This document shows, piece after piece, positions 14,765 to 23,934 of a stretch of DNA of 42,054 bases. Each line of letters starts with the position of its first letter. The first letter of the stretch is position 1. The position numbers were made by a program, and so were the translations under genes. Source of the DNA: an uncultured Microbacteriaceae bacterium (lineage in GTDB: Bacteria > Actinomycetota > Actinomycetes > Actinomycetales > Microbacteriaceae); assembly GCA_946481135.1 (NCBI GenBank), contig CAMLMQ010000006.1, positions 1 through 42,054 of the forward strand, read 5' to 3'. The notes below the pieces were generated by a model. The model ran no database searches and was not told the DNA's origin. It was given only the letters and a program-made list of their open reading frames with translations.

Positions 14765-15534
14765 GTGATCGATCCCATCGGTCCGTAGTCGGCGTGCACC
14801 TCGTCGCCGCGCGCGATCCACACCGGTCGGGTGAACGAGCCCGAGAGGATGATCTCACCGGCCGCGAGGTGCTCGCCGTGCTGATGCAGTTTCCCGGCGA
14901 GCCACGCGACCCCGAGTGCGGGATGGCCCAGCACGCCGGCGGCCACGCCCGTCTCCTCGACCGACCCGTTCACGCTGAGCAGCGCCGCGGTCCATCGGAG
15001 GTCGACCTCCCGGGGTGCCCGGTGATGACCGCCGAGCACCATGCCGCCGTAGGCCGCATTGTCGGAGATGGTGTCGACGATCGTTCGACCATCGAGTTCG
15101 ATGTGCGAGTTCAGCACCTCGAGGGCGGGGGTGACGTACTCGGTGGCGTCGAGCACCTCCTCGAGGGTGCAGTCGGCTCCCGCGAGCGGTGCTCCGAGCA
15201 CGAAGGCGAGCTCGACCTCGATGCGCACGTTGCTGAACGCATCGTAGGGAAGGGTGTCGCCGTCGTTCCACACGGTGTCGTCGAAGATGAGGCCGTAGTC
15301 GGGCTCGGTGATTCCGGTCGCGGCCTGCATCGCCTTCGAGGTGAGACCGATCTTCCGGCCGACGAGGCGGCGGCCCGCGGCGAGCTTGCGCTGTCGCCAG
15401 ATCCCCTGGATGGCGTAGGAGTCGGCGATCGTGGCCTCGGGATGCCGTGCCGTGATCCGGGGGATCAGGGCATGCGTGCGATCGGCTTCGGCGAGTTCGT
15501 CGGCGAGACTCGCAATCGTCGTCGGGTCGAGCAT
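14749..15534 (-). CDS. hpaH: 2-oxohept-4-ene-1,7-dioate hydratase
   Basis: Hydratase of 261 residues that adds water to 2-oxohept-4-ene-1,7-dioate, giving the HpaI substrate. It belongs to the MhpD/HpaH family: [12 protein letters not shown] (about 59-70), [10 protein letters not shown], the metal-binding stretch [12 protein letters not shown] with paired glutamates, and the late segment [12 protein letters not shown]. Length is normal. The gene is 7 bases downstream of hpaD and overlaps hpaI. A 4-oxalocrotonate decarboxylase/2-oxopent-4-enoate hydratase homologue is the alternative, but neighbours decide for HpaH. Confidence 0.92.
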   Translation of the reverse strand: MLDPTTIASLADELAEADRTHALIPRITARHPEATIADSYAIQGIWRQRKLAAGRRLVGRKIGLTSKAMQAATGITEPDYGLIFDDTVWNDGDTLPYDAFSNVRIEVELAFVLGAPLAGADCTLEEVLDATEYVTPALEVLNSHIELDGRTIVDTISDNAAYGGMVLGGHHRAPREVDLRWTAALLSVNGSVEETGVAAGVLGHPALGVAWLAGKLHQHGEHLAAGEIILSGSFTRPVWIARGDEVHADYGPMGSITCRFD

Positions 15535-15541
15535 CGGCGCG

Positions 15542-16696
15542 TCAGAGTTGATGGCCGAGCTTGTACTCGCCCTGCTTCCAGGACGGCAACTGGTCGGCGT
15601 CGTCGGGACGGGTGTACGAGAACCCGTCGGCTCCGATCGTGACGGCCATCTCCGACTCGTCGGTACGGGCGACGACGGGTTTCGGGTTGCCGTCGAGATC
15701 GAGCACGATCGACCCCTCGGTGTACCAGCTCGGCACCACGGGGTTACCCCACCAGTCCCGACGCTGGTTGTCGTGCACGTCCCACGTCACGACGGGGTTG
15801 TCGGGATCCCCGGTGTAGTAGTCCTGCGTGTAGATCTCGACTCGATGACCGTCCGGATCGCGAAGGTAGAGATAGAAGGCGTTCGATACGCCGTGACGTC
15901 CCGGCCCGCGCTCGATGGCATCCGACCGCCGGAGCGCGCCGAGCTTGTCGCAGATCGCGAGGATGTTGTGCTTTTCATGCGTCGCGAAGGCGACGTGATG
16001 CATCCGCGGACCGTCGCCCCCCGTCATCGCGGTGTCATGCACCGTCGGCTTGCGGCGCATCCATGCCGCGTAGACGGTGCCCTGGTCGTCCTGGATGTCC
16101 TCGGTCACCCGGAAGCCGAGGCTCTGCATGAAGTTCACCGCGCGTGGAACGTCGGGCGTGATCTGGTTGAAGTGGTCGAGCCGAACGAGTTCGCCGGGCA
16201 CCTGGAGGTCGTAGCGCCACGAGAGCCGCTCGACATGCTCTGTCTGGTAGAAGAACTCGTAGGGGAAGCCCAACGGATCCTCGACACGCACCGAATCTCC
16301 GATGCCGCGCGTGAAGCCGGTTGCGCGTCGTTCCACCCGGCAGCCGAGTTCACCGTAGAAGGCGACAGCCTTGTCCAGATCTTCGGGAGTGCGTACCCGA
16401 TAGGAGAACACGGCAACGGCCGCCGTCGGTCCCGCGCGCAACACCAGATTGTGGTGGATGAACTCCTCGGTCGTTCGGAGATAGACGGCGTCGTCGTGCT
16501 CCTCCGTCACGTGCAGGCCGAGGATGTCGACGTAGAACGCGCGCGACGCCGCGAGGTCGGTCACGACCAGTTCCATATAGGCGCATCGCAGGATGTCGGG
16601 CGGCGCCACCGTGGGCGTCGGGACGGGGTTGTCGCTGCGAATGGGCGCCTCCTGGCTGACGAAGAAGCCGGACGATGTGCGCATGCGGTCGGTCAT
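15542..16696 (-). CDS. hpaD: 3,4-dihydroxyphenylacetate (homoprotocatechuate) 2,3-dioxygenase
   Basis: Extradiol ring-cleavage dioxygenase of 384 residues (vicinal oxygen chelate fold, four beta-alpha-beta modules), opening the ring of homoprotocatechuate next to the hydroxyls. Metal ligands are H175 (RLDHFNQ), H234 (MHHVAF) and E287 (HRVEIYT). The acid-base residue H220 (TVHDTA) and Y277 are also kept; all equal the Brevibacterium fuscum enzyme positions plus 20 (from memory). Long runs around EEFIHHNLVL, RVEDPLGFPYEFF and WWGNPVVPSWYTE are nearly those of that enzyme, so the assignment is firm. Metal may be Fe(II) or Mn(II). It lies between hpaE and hpaH with gaps of 11 and 7 bases. Confidence 0.97.
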   Translation of the reverse strand: MTDRMRTSSGFFVSQEAPIRSDNPVPTPTVAPPDILRCAYMELVVTDLAASRAFYVDILGLHVTEEHDDAVYLRTTEEFIHHNLVLRAGPTAAVAVFSYRVRTPEDLDKAVAFYGELGCRVERRATGFTRGIGDSVRVEDPLGFPYEFFYQTEHVERLSWRYDLQVPGELVRLDHFNQITPDVPRAVNFMQSLGFRVTEDIQDDQGTVYAAWMRRKPTVHDTAMTGGDGPRMHHVAFATHEKHNILAICDKLGALRRSDAIERGPGRHGVSNAFYLYLRDPDGHRVEIYTQDYYTGDPDNPVVTWDVHDNQRRDWWGNPVVPSWYTEGSIVLDLDGNPKPVVARTDESEMAVTIGADGFSYTRPDDADQLPSWKQGEYKLGHQL

Positions 16697-16707
16697 CGCT
16701 CTTCCTT

Positions 16708-18225
16708 TTATCGCTTTCCGAACGTGGGGTTGTGAACCTCGCCGAGCGTGATGTGCACGGCCTGCTGATCGGTGTAGAAGTCGATGGACCGGTAGCCGCC
16801 CTCGTGCCCGAGCCCCGACGCCTTGACGCCTCCGAACGGGGTGCGCAGATCGCGCACGTTGTTCGAGTTGAGCCAGACCATGCCGGCCTCGACAGCTTGC
16901 GCGAAGTTGTGGGCGCGGGTGAGGTCGGTGGTCCAGATGTAGGCCGCGAGCCCGTAGCGCACGCCGTTGGCGAGGTCGAGGGCTTCGGCGTCGGTGTCGA
17001 AGGGCGTGATGGCCACGACGGGACCGAAGATCTCCTCCTGGAAGATGCGCGCGTCCGGCGCGACGTCGGCGAACACCGTGGGGGCGACGAAGTTCCCGGT
17101 CGGGAAGCCGTCGGGTCGGCCACCGCCCGCCACCAGGCGACCCTCCGACTTGCCGATCTCGATGTACGACATCACCTTGTCGTAGTGCTCGGGGTGCACG
17201 AGCGTGCCGACCTCCGTGGCGGGGTCGTGCGGGTAGCCAACGACCACACGCGAGGCCTGCGCCGCGTAGCGCTCGACGAACTCGTCATAGACGTCGCGCT
17301 GCACGAGGATGCGCGACCCTGCCGTGCAGCGTTCGCCGTTGAGCGAGAACACGCCGAAGATCGTGGCGTCGATCGCCGCGTCGAGGTCGGCGTCGGCGAA
17401 GACGACCGCGGGGCTCTTCCCGCCGAGCTCCATCGACAGCCCCTTCAGGTACGGTGCCGCGTTGCCGAAGATGAGCTGTCCCGTGCGACTCTCGCCGGTG
17501 AACGAGATGAGGGGCACGTCGGGGTGCTTCACGAGCGCGTCGCCGGCCTCTTCGCCCAGACCGTTGACGAGGTTGAAGACACCCTGGGGAAGTCCCGCCT
17601 CCTCGAAGATGCCGGCCCAGAGGGACGCGGAGAGCGGGGTGAACTCCGCCGGCTTGAGCACGACCGTGTTACCGGTCGCGAGTGCCGGGCCGAGTTTCCA
17701 CGACTCCAGCATGAAGGGGGTGTTCCACGGGGTGATGAGTCCTGCCACGCCGATCGGCTTGCGGTTGACGTAGTTGATCTGCCGCCCGGGGACCTTGAAG
17801 ACGTCGTCCGATTGGGCGACGATCAGGTCGGCGAAGAAGCGGAAGTTCTCGGCCGCGCGTCGCGCTTGACCCAGAGCCTGCGTGATCGGCAGGCCGGAGT
17901 CGAACGACTCGAGTTCCGCCAGGCGGGCATCGCGCGACTCGACCAGGTCGGCGATACGGTGGAGAACCCGCGAGCGCTCCCGAGGGAGCATTCGTGGCCA
18001 GGGTCCGTCGGTGAACGCGCGCCGGGCCGCCGCGACCGCGCGGTCGACATCGGCCTTCGATCCGGCGGCCCCCTGTGCGTACGCCTCGTTGGTCACCGGG
18101 TCGAGGACGTCGAACGTGTGCCCGTTGACGGAGTCGGTGAACTCCCCGTCGATGTAGTGGCGGATGGTCGACGGAAGGTCAGCGGGGACGTGGCCGCGCA
18201 GGGGATCGGTTCGCGTGTCCGTCAT
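16708..18225 (-). CDS. hpaE: 5-carboxymethyl-2-hydroxymuconate semialdehyde dehydrogenase
   Basis: NAD-dependent aldehyde dehydrogenase of 505 residues oxidising the HpaD ring-cleavage product. Aldehyde dehydrogenase superfamily with TPWNTP (N168), MELGGKSP (E266) and the nucleophile C300 in LNGERCTAGSR, plus the late EEIFGPVVAI and PFGGVKASGLGHEGG. The wording MVWLNSNNVRDLRTPFGG is typical of the HpaE subgroup. It stands 11 bases upstream of hpaD and 16 bases downstream of the GntR gene. Alone an ALDH is hard to assign; the position in the hpa operon gives the function. Confidence 0.93.
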   Translation of the reverse strand: MTDTRTDPLRGHVPADLPSTIRHYIDGEFTDSVNGHTFDVLDPVTNEAYAQGAAGSKADVDRAVAAARRAFTDGPWPRMLPRERSRVLHRIADLVESRDARLAELESFDSGLPITQALGQARRAAENFRFFADLIVAQSDDVFKVPGRQINYVNRKPIGVAGLITPWNTPFMLESWKLGPALATGNTVVLKPAEFTPLSASLWAGIFEEAGLPQGVFNLVNGLGEEAGDALVKHPDVPLISFTGESRTGQLIFGNAAPYLKGLSMELGGKSPAVVFADADLDAAIDATIFGVFSLNGERCTAGSRILVQRDVYDEFVERYAAQASRVVVGYPHDPATEVGTLVHPEHYDKVMSYIEIGKSEGRLVAGGGRPDGFPTGNFVAPTVFADVAPDARIFQEEIFGPVVAITPFDTDAEALDLANGVRYGLAAYIWTTDLTRAHNFAQAVEAGMVWLNSNNVRDLRTPFGGVKASGLGHEGGYRSIDFYTDQQAVHITLGEVHNPTFGKR

Positions 18226-18241
18226 CGTGTGCTCCTTGAGG

Positions 18242-18967
18242 TCAAAAGGCGGGGAGACCGAGGGTCTCGTCGGGGTGCTCGTGGATCAGGTAGGCATCGA
18301 GCGTCGCCGCGCGGTGTCGTCGCGCGACCTTCTCGATCTCGCCGAGGGGGGCGCCACGCTCGATGAGGGCGACGATGCTCTCGTGTTCGCGCACCGACTC
18401 CTGCGCGCGGCCGGGCACGAAGCTGAAAGTCGAGTCGCGGAGGTTGCCGAGCCGGATCCACTCCGACTCGACGAGCTCGACGAGGCGCGGATTCGCGCAC
18501 CTGCTGTAGATCGTCGCGTGGAACTCTTGATTGAGTCGCGTGAAGGCCCGCGGATCGAAGTCCTCGAGCGAGGTGATCATCTGTGCGTTGATGCGGCGCG
18601 CGCGGCGGATGTCCTCGGTGGAGAGTCCACGCGCGGCGAGAGCCGTGGCCGCGCCCTCGAGGATCGACAGCGACTGCATGCTGAACCGGTACTGCGTGTC
18701 GTCGACCATCGACACGCGGGCACCGACGTTGCGTTCGAAGGTGACGAGTCCTTCGGCTTCGAGTTGGCGGATCGCTTCGCGGACGGGGACGACGCTCATG
18801 TCCAATTCTGCGGCGATGCTCCCGAGCACGAGTCGGTAGCCCGGGGTGAACTCCTGCCCTGCGATGCGCTCCTTCACCCAGTGATAGGCGCGCTGCGACT
18901 TGCTGAGCTCTCCGAGCTCATCGCGGGTCAGTTCCGCTCCCGCCACGCGCGATACCTCGCCTTCCAC
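18242..18967 (-). CDS. GntR-family (FadR-type) transcriptional regulator
   Basis: Regulator of 241 residues. Residues about 20-90 are the winged helix: SQRAYHWVKERIAGQEFTPGYRL and SVVPVREAIRQLEAEGLVTF. The rest is an FCD-type helical ligand domain with the Asp/His residues expected to hold a metal (HATIYS, REHESIVALI, RHRAATLD). It lies inside the hpa operon, overlapping the upstream HpaG-RraA gene by 40 bases and preceding hpaE, so it is probably the pathway-specific repressor and autoregulated. A candidate site lies upstream of the operon at 20445-20456. A pathway intermediate is the likely ligand (inference). Confidence 0.92.
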   Translation of the reverse strand: MEGEVSRVAGAELTRDELGELSKSQRAYHWVKERIAGQEFTPGYRLVLGSIAAELDMSVVPVREAIRQLEAEGLVTFERNVGARVSMVDDTQYRFSMQSLSILEGAATALAARGLSTEDIRRARRINAQMITSLEDFDPRAFTRLNQEFHATIYSRCANPRLVELVESEWIRLGNLRDSTFSFVPGRAQESVREHESIVALIERGAPLGEIEKVARRHRAATLDAYLIHEHPDETLGLPAF

Positions 18968-20415
18968 TCGTCGTTCATCGGAAAGAGTCCTTCGATCGCC
19001 TCGCCGGCGGCGACCCGGTCCGCGATCCAGGCGTCCGCCGACTCCTGTTCCAGTGCCGCGTCGACCACTTCCTCGGCGAGCGCGGCAGGCAGTACGAGCA
19101 CGCCGTCCGCGTCTCCGACGATGACGTCTCCCGGCTGAACGGTGGCTCCGCCGCAGGCGATCGTCAGGTCGACATCCCAGGGCACGTGCTTGCGACCGAG
19201 CACCGCCGGGTGGGCGCCGGCGGAATACACGGGCATCCCGACCGCCGCGACGGCGTCCGCGTCGCGCACTCCGCCGTCGGTGACGACCCCGGCGGCTCCG
19301 CGCGCATGCGCGCGGATGGCGAGGATGTCGCCGAGCGTGCCGGATCCGGTCTCGCCCCGCGCCTCGATCACGATCACCTCGTCGTCGCCCACGGCGTCGA
19401 AGGCGCGTTTCTGGGCGTTGTAGCCGCCGCCGTGGGCGCTGAACAGGTCGGCGCGATACGGGACGAACCGCAAGGTGCGGGCGACGCCGACGAGCTTGCG
19501 ATCGGGCCGCAGCGGGCGTACGCCGTCGATCGTGACGTCGTCGAGGCCCCGGGCGCGCAACTGTTGGGAGAGCGCCGAGACCGGCGCCCGCAGGAGTTTG
19601 GCCCGCAGTTCGGGATCGAGCCGCGGGCGCTCCGGGGGAAGCCCCGCGGCCTCGCGGGAGCCCCAGGCCTCGGATCTCTGCGTGTCATCGACGGCCGGCA
19701 GCGATCCGAGGGTGGCGTCGAACGGAGTGTCACCGCCGACGACCGTGGTCACGAGCCGCCCCGAGGAGGGGGCCCCGACAGCCGTCGGGGCATCGACCTC
19801 GACTTCGACGCGGTCTCCCGGCCCGACGACTGACGAGCCGGCGGGGGTGCCGGTCAGGATGACGTCCCCCACCTCGAGCGTCAGGTGCTGGGAGACATCG
19901 GCGATGAGCTGAGCGAAGGAGAAGATGAGGCTAGCCGTCGTATCGTCCTGCGCGAGGACGCCGTTCACCCAGGTGCGGAGCCGGAGGGCGCCCGGATCGA
20001 CCGCACGCGCGTCGATGAGTTCAGGGCCGACGGGGGTGTAGCCGTCGCGGCCCTTCGAACGCAGGTTCGATCCGCTGTCGTTCGCGCGCAGGTCGTAGAG
20101 GCCGAAGTCGTTCGCCGCAGTGACCCAGGCGACGTGAGCCCACGCCGAGTCGATCGAGACGCGGTGGGCGGGCGTGCCGATCACGAGAGCGACCTCGCCC
20201 TCGAAGGCGAGCAGTTCGGTGCCCGCCGGCCGTTCGAGCGTGCTTCCGCTCGCGGCCACCGAGCTCGAGGGCTTCACGAAGTACGACGGATGTGCCGGGC
20301 GCCGTCCTCGTTGGGCGGCTCGGGAGGCATAAGAGAGGTGGACGGCGACGACCTTGCCCGGTCGCGCGGGGAGGCCCGCGAAGCGGTCGTCGGTTACCCG
20401 ACTCATCGTGGTCAT
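18928..20415 (-). CDS. HpaG-like fumarylacetoacetate hydrolase-fold isomerase fused to an RraA-family domain
   Basis: A 495-residue fusion. Residues 1-240 are a FAH-fold domain: FEGEVALVIG (metal ligands E72, E74), ND at 102-103, DGYTPVGP and DVILTGTPAGSS. Residues 270-495 are an RraA-like domain of the HMG-aldolase/oxaloacetate-decarboxylase type: SAHGGGYNAQKRAFD, the conserved TDGGVRDAD with R384 and D385, and VQPGDVIVGDADGVLVLP. Enteric HpaG is two FAH domains (decarboxylase and isomerase); here the second partner is RraA. I infer FAH isomerisation plus RraA decarboxylation of the oxopent-ene-tricarboxylate. The ATG at 20415 has a GAGGAG site; a longer start at 20466 would cover the promoter. 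First gene of the operon. Confidence 0.85.
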   Translation of the reverse strand: MTTMSRVTDDRFAGLPARPGKVVAVHLSYASRAAQRGRRPAHPSYFVKPSSSVAASGSTLERPAGTELLAFEGEVALVIGTPAHRVSIDSAWAHVAWVTAANDFGLYDLRANDSGSNLRSKGRDGYTPVGPELIDARAVDPGALRLRTWVNGVLAQDDTTASLIFSFAQLIADVSQHLTLEVGDVILTGTPAGSSVVGPGDRVEVEVDAPTAVGAPSSGRLVTTVVGGDTPFDATLGSLPAVDDTQRSEAWGSREAAGLPPERPRLDPELRAKLLRAPVSALSQQLRARGLDDVTIDGVRPLRPDRKLVGVARTLRFVPYRADLFSAHGGGYNAQKRAFDAVGDDEVIVIEARGETGSGTLGDILAIRAHARGAAGVVTDGGVRDADAVAAVGMPVYSAGAHPAVLGRKHVPWDVDLTIACGGATVQPGDVIVGDADGVLVLPAALAEEVVDAALEQESADAWIADRVAAGEAIEGLFPMNDEWKARYRAWRERN

Positions 20416-20444
20416 GGACTCCTCGTTCTTGCGGCGTATCCCAA

Positions 20445-20456
20445 ATCGTATATCAT
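20445..20456. promoter_or_regulatory. ATCGTATATC element upstream of the hpa operon
   Basis: ATCGTATATCAT lies 30 bases upstream of the HpaG-RraA start, in the gap shared with the divergent flavin monooxygenase. A related element is found about 30 bases upstream of two other minus-strand genes (35599-35608 and 37357-37366). It can be read as a GntR operator or, on the minus strand, as a -10 element (TATACG). A partial second copy, CGTATC, is at 20435-20440. Confidence 0.4.
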
Positions 20457-20520
20457 TCTTTTCCATGTGGCAACGCGCCCTCGAGCGCGGCCATCACGCG
20501 AGTTCGTTCGGGAGGTCGTC

Positions 20521-22431
20521 ATGAAGTTTCACCACCACGGCTACGTGTCAGGCGACCCTCGCGTGGTCGACGCGAGCGGATCGGGGATCGACCGGCCCAC
20601 CGAGTTGCCCGACGATGTCGATGTACTCATCGTCGGCTCGGGGCCCGCCGGCATGTTGCTCGCCGCCCAGCTCTCGTGGTTCCCCTCGGTCACGACCCGC
20701 ATCATCGAGCGCCGCGAGGGCCGGCTCGTGCTCGGCCAGGCCGACGGCATCCAGCCCCGCAGCGTCGAGACGTTCCAGGCCTTCGGATTCGCGGAGCGCA
20801 TCGTTGCGGAGGCATACAACATCGCCTACATGAACTTCTGGAGCCCGGATCCCGACGATCCGAGCCGCATCATGCGCACCACCCGCACCGAGGACTACGC
20901 CCTCAAGATCAGCGAGTTCCCGCACTTGATCGTCAACCAAGCGCGTGTGCTCGACTACTTCGCGGAGGCCGCCGCACACGGTCCGGGGCGCATCGTGCCC
21001 GACTACGGCGTCGAATTCGCCGGACTGACGACACCCGAGCACGCCGACCGACCGATCGATGTCCGAGTCCGGCACGTCACGGGCGGGCGCGCCGGCGAGG
21101 AGCGCATCGTGCGGGCACGGTACGTCGTCGGTTGCGACGGCGCCCACAGCGGCGTCCGAGAGGCGATCGGGCGGCGACACGTCGGCGACTTCGCCGCTCA
21201 CGCTTGGGGGGTGATGGACATCCTCGCGAACACCGACTTCCCGGATTGGCGCACCAAGTGCGCGATCAACGCGCAAGCCGGCAACATCCTGCACATCCCA
21301 CGGGAGGGTGGTTATCTCAGCCGGGTGTACGTCGACCTCGGAGAGGTGCCCGAAGGCGGCAACCGTCAGGTGCGAGCGACACCGATCGACGAGATCGTCC
21401 GCAGGGCGAACGACATCATGCATCCCTACACGATCGACGTGAAGAGCGTCGCGTGGCACAGCGTCTACGAAGTCGGGCATCGTGTGACCGATCGATTCGA
21501 CGACGTGCCCGACGACGCGTCGCGCCCTCCGCGCGTCTTCCTCGCAGGAGACGCGTGCCACACCCACAGCGCCAAGGCCGGTCAGGGCATGAACGTCTCG
21601 ATGCAGGACGGATTCAACCTCGGCTGGAAGCTTGGGTCGGTCCTCATCGGGCGCAGTCCCGAATCGCTGCTGGCGACCTACTCGTCGGAACGGCAACCCG
21701 TCGCCCAGCAGCTCATCGACTTCGACCGCGAGTGGTCGTCGCTCATGGCGCGCAAGCCCACTGAGATCTCGGACCCCGGAGAACTCGCCGCCTACTACCT
21801 CGCGACGTCCGAGTTCCCGTCCGGCTTCATGACCGAGTACTCGCCGTCGATCGCCGTGGCCGAGAACCACCATGCCGACCTCGCGGAGGGTTTTCCCGTC
21901 GGTCGACGATTCAAGTCGGTCGAGGTCTCCCGGGTCTGCGACGGGAATGTCGTGCACCTCGGACACCAGGCGCGCGCCGACGGCCGCTGGCGCATCTATG
22001 CATTCGCCGACCGTGCTCCGTCCGGTGAACCCTCGGCGCTCGAGCGGTGGGCGTCATCGACGGCGGCGCCGGACGGGCTCATCGCACGGTTCACGCCCGC
22101 CGGCGCCGATCTCGACGCGGTCTTCGACGTCAGGGTCGTCTACCAGCAGTCGCATGACGAAATCGACATCCGCAGGGTGCCCGAACTCTTCCTCCCCGCG
22201 ATCGGGCCACTCGGCCTCACCGACTGGGAGAAGGTGTATGCCGCTGGTCCGTCGGGATGGACCGACGTCGACATCTTCACCGAACGGGCGATCAGTCGCG
22301 ACGGCGCGGTCGTCGTCGTCCGGCCCGACCAGTACGTCGCCGCTGTGCTGCCGCTCGAGCAGCCGCACGCCCTCGTCGACTTCTTCTCGGGTGTGCTCGT
22401 CGAGCAGCTGACCGTTCCTCGGCTCGCGTGA
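20521..22431 (+). CDS. FAD-dependent aromatic monooxygenase, MobA/phenol hydroxylase type
   Basis: Group A flavoprotein monooxygenase of 636 residues. FAD-binding GSGPAGM (39-45), the DG motif YVVGCDGAHSGVREAIG (D206) and GDACHTHSAKAGQGMN (343-358) are intact. The C-terminal third is the thioredoxin-like domain of phenol hydroxylases. The N-terminal half (LGQADGIQPRSVE, VNQARVLDYF, HPYTIDVKSVAWHSVYEVG) recalls 3-hydroxybenzoate 4-monooxygenase. Good ribosome binding site GGGAGG before the ATG. Divergent from the hpa operon and one base from the next gene. It probably makes homoprotocatechuate from a hydroxyphenylacetate, replacing the two-component HpaBC (inference). Confidence 0.9.
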   Translation: MKFHHHGYVSGDPRVVDASGSGIDRPTELPDDVDVLIVGSGPAGMLLAAQLSWFPSVTTRIIERREGRLVLGQADGIQPRSVETFQAFGFAERIVAEAYNIAYMNFWSPDPDDPSRIMRTTRTEDYALKISEFPHLIVNQARVLDYFAEAAAHGPGRIVPDYGVEFAGLTTPEHADRPIDVRVRHVTGGRAGEERIVRARYVVGCDGAHSGVREAIGRRHVGDFAAHAWGVMDILANTDFPDWRTKCAINAQAGNILHIPREGGYLSRVYVDLGEVPEGGNRQVRATPIDEIVRRANDIMHPYTIDVKSVAWHSVYEVGHRVTDRFDDVPDDASRPPRVFLAGDACHTHSAKAGQGMNVSMQDGFNLGWKLGSVLIGRSPESLLATYSSERQPVAQQLIDFDREWSSLMARKPTEISDPGELAAYYLATSEFPSGFMTEYSPSIAVAENHHADLAEGFPVGRRFKSVEVSRVCDGNVVHLGHQARADGRWRIYAFADRAPSGEPSALERWASSTAAPDGLIARFTPAGADLDAVFDVRVVYQQSHDEIDIRRVPELFLPAIGPLGLTDWEKVYAAGPSGWTDVDIFTERAISRDGAVVVVRPDQYVAAVLPLEQPHALVDFFSGVLVEQLTVPRLA

Positions 22432-22432
22432 C

Positions 22433-23914
22433 GTGACCGACGAGCGAGAAGCGGCCGTTCTGGAACGCGTGCCGCGCGAACTCTTCATCGGAGGGGCTTG
22501 GCGGCCCGCCTCCGACAGTCAGACGTTCGACGTCGTCGACCCGGCGACCGGAGTCTCTCTCCGGAGAGTCGCGGATGGAGCGCCCGACGATGGCATCTCG
22601 GCGCTCGAGGCGGCGGTAGACGCTTCCGCGTCGTGGGCGTCGACGCCCACGCGGGATCGAGCCGAACTCCTGCGCCGCGCGTTCGAACTCGCTGTCGACC
22701 GGCGGGAGCAGTTCGCGCTCCTCATGACGCTGGAGACCGGCAAGCCGCTCGCCGACGCACGAGCCGAGGTCGACTACGGCGCGGAGTTTCTCCGCTGGTT
22801 CGCGGAAGAGGCGGCCCATGTTCAGGGCAGATACGGACCCAACCCCGCCGGAACGGGGCGGATGATCGTCTCTCAGCACCCCGTAGGGCCGAGCCTGCTC
22901 ATCACCCCGTGGAACTTCCCGCTCGCGATGACGACGCGCAAGATCGCGCCTGCTCTCGCCGCTGGCTGCACCGTCATTCTCAAGCCGGCCGAGCTCACCC
23001 CGCTCACGACGCTCTTCTTCGCGCGCGGCCTCGAGGAGGTCGGACTGCCTCCCGGCGTCGTGAACGTGGTTCCGACGACGCGTGCGGGGGACGTCGCCGA
23101 GCCGATCATCCGCGACCGGCGACTGCGAAAACTCTCGTTCACCGGATCGACGCCGGTCGGCCAGCGTCTGCTCGAGCAGGCGGCGCGGGGGGTGCTCCGG
23201 ACGTCGATGGAACTCGGTGGCAACGCCCCGTTCGTCGTCTTCGACGACGCCGATCTGACGGCGGCGCTCGACGGCGCGATGGCGGCGAAGTTCCGCAACG
23301 TCGGCCAGGCCTGCACGGCGGCGAATCGCTTCCTCGTGCACCGTGCCGTCGTCGACGACTTCACCGCGCGGGTCACGGAGCGGGTCGAGGCGCTCAAGGT
23401 CGGCCGTGGAACGCAGGCCGATGTCGCCGTCGGACCGCTCATCGACGGGCGCGCCGTCGCCAAAGTGCACACCCTCGTCGCGGACGCGGTGGCCCGCGGA
23501 GCTCGCCTGGTCACCGGCGGATCGCCGATCGACGGACCTGGTTCCTTCTATCGACCGACGGTCGTGGCCGACGTCGCGCCCGGGTCCGCGATCCTGCGCG
23601 AAGAGATCTTCGGGCCGGTCCTCGCGATCAGCTCTTTCGACGACGAGGACGAGGCGATCCGGTTGGCCAACGACACGGAGTACGGCCTCGTGTCCTACGC
23701 GTACACCCGCGACCTCGCCCGTGCGCAACGGCTCGTCGACCGGATCGAGACCGGGATGATGGGGATCAACGTCGGCGTCGTCTCGGACGCGGCGGCGCCG
23801 TTCGGCGGGTGGAAGATGTCGGGTCTCGGACGCGAGGGGGGCGCCGAGGGCATCCACGAGTACCTGCAGACAAAGTACACGCTCACCCCGGAGCCATCAC
23901 GTCCAACCCGGTAG
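22433..23914 (+). CDS. gabD: succinate-semialdehyde dehydrogenase
   Basis: Aldehyde dehydrogenase of 493 residues, starting with GTG one base after the flavin monooxygenase stop. Motifs: TPWNFPLAM (N161), SMELGGNAPF (E260), NVGQACTAANR (C294), LTLETGKPLADA and KMSGLGREGG. The ETGKPLAEA-like and CTAANRF segments are characteristic of succinate/glutarate semialdehyde dehydrogenases. Its substrate is exactly the aldehyde released by HpaI, so it closes the route from homoprotocatechuate to succinate. Cofactor NAD or NADP cannot be told. Confidence 0.9.
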   Translation: MTDEREAAVLERVPRELFIGGAWRPASDSQTFDVVDPATGVSLRRVADGAPDDGISALEAAVDASASWASTPTRDRAELLRRAFELAVDRREQFALLMTLETGKPLADARAEVDYGAEFLRWFAEEAAHVQGRYGPNPAGTGRMIVSQHPVGPSLLITPWNFPLAMTTRKIAPALAAGCTVILKPAELTPLTTLFFARGLEEVGLPPGVVNVVPTTRAGDVAEPIIRDRRLRKLSFTGSTPVGQRLLEQAARGVLRTSMELGGNAPFVVFDDADLTAALDGAMAAKFRNVGQACTAANRFLVHRAVVDDFTARVTERVEALKVGRGTQADVAVGPLIDGRAVAKVHTLVADAVARGARLVTGGSPIDGPGSFYRPTVVADVAPGSAILREEIFGPVLAISSFDDEDEAIRLANDTEYGLVSYAYTRDLARAQRLVDRIETGMMGINVGVVSDAAAPFGGWKMSGLGREGGAEGIHEYLQTKYTLTPEPSRPTR

Positions 23915-23932
23915 GGCGACCACGCCGTCGCC
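23915..23932. terminator. small hairpin between convergent genes
   Basis: GGCGAC (23915-23920) and GTCGCC (23927-23932) enclose 6 bases, directly after the dehydrogenase stop and before the stop of the opposing membrane protein gene. The stem is short. Confidence 0.35.
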
Positions 23933-23934
23933 GC

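Noticed and set aside
20416..20466. Longer start for the HpaG-RraA protein at 20466
   Set aside because: It would place the shared TATA-like element inside the gene and has no ribosome binding site, whereas the ATG at 20415 has GAGGAG upstream.
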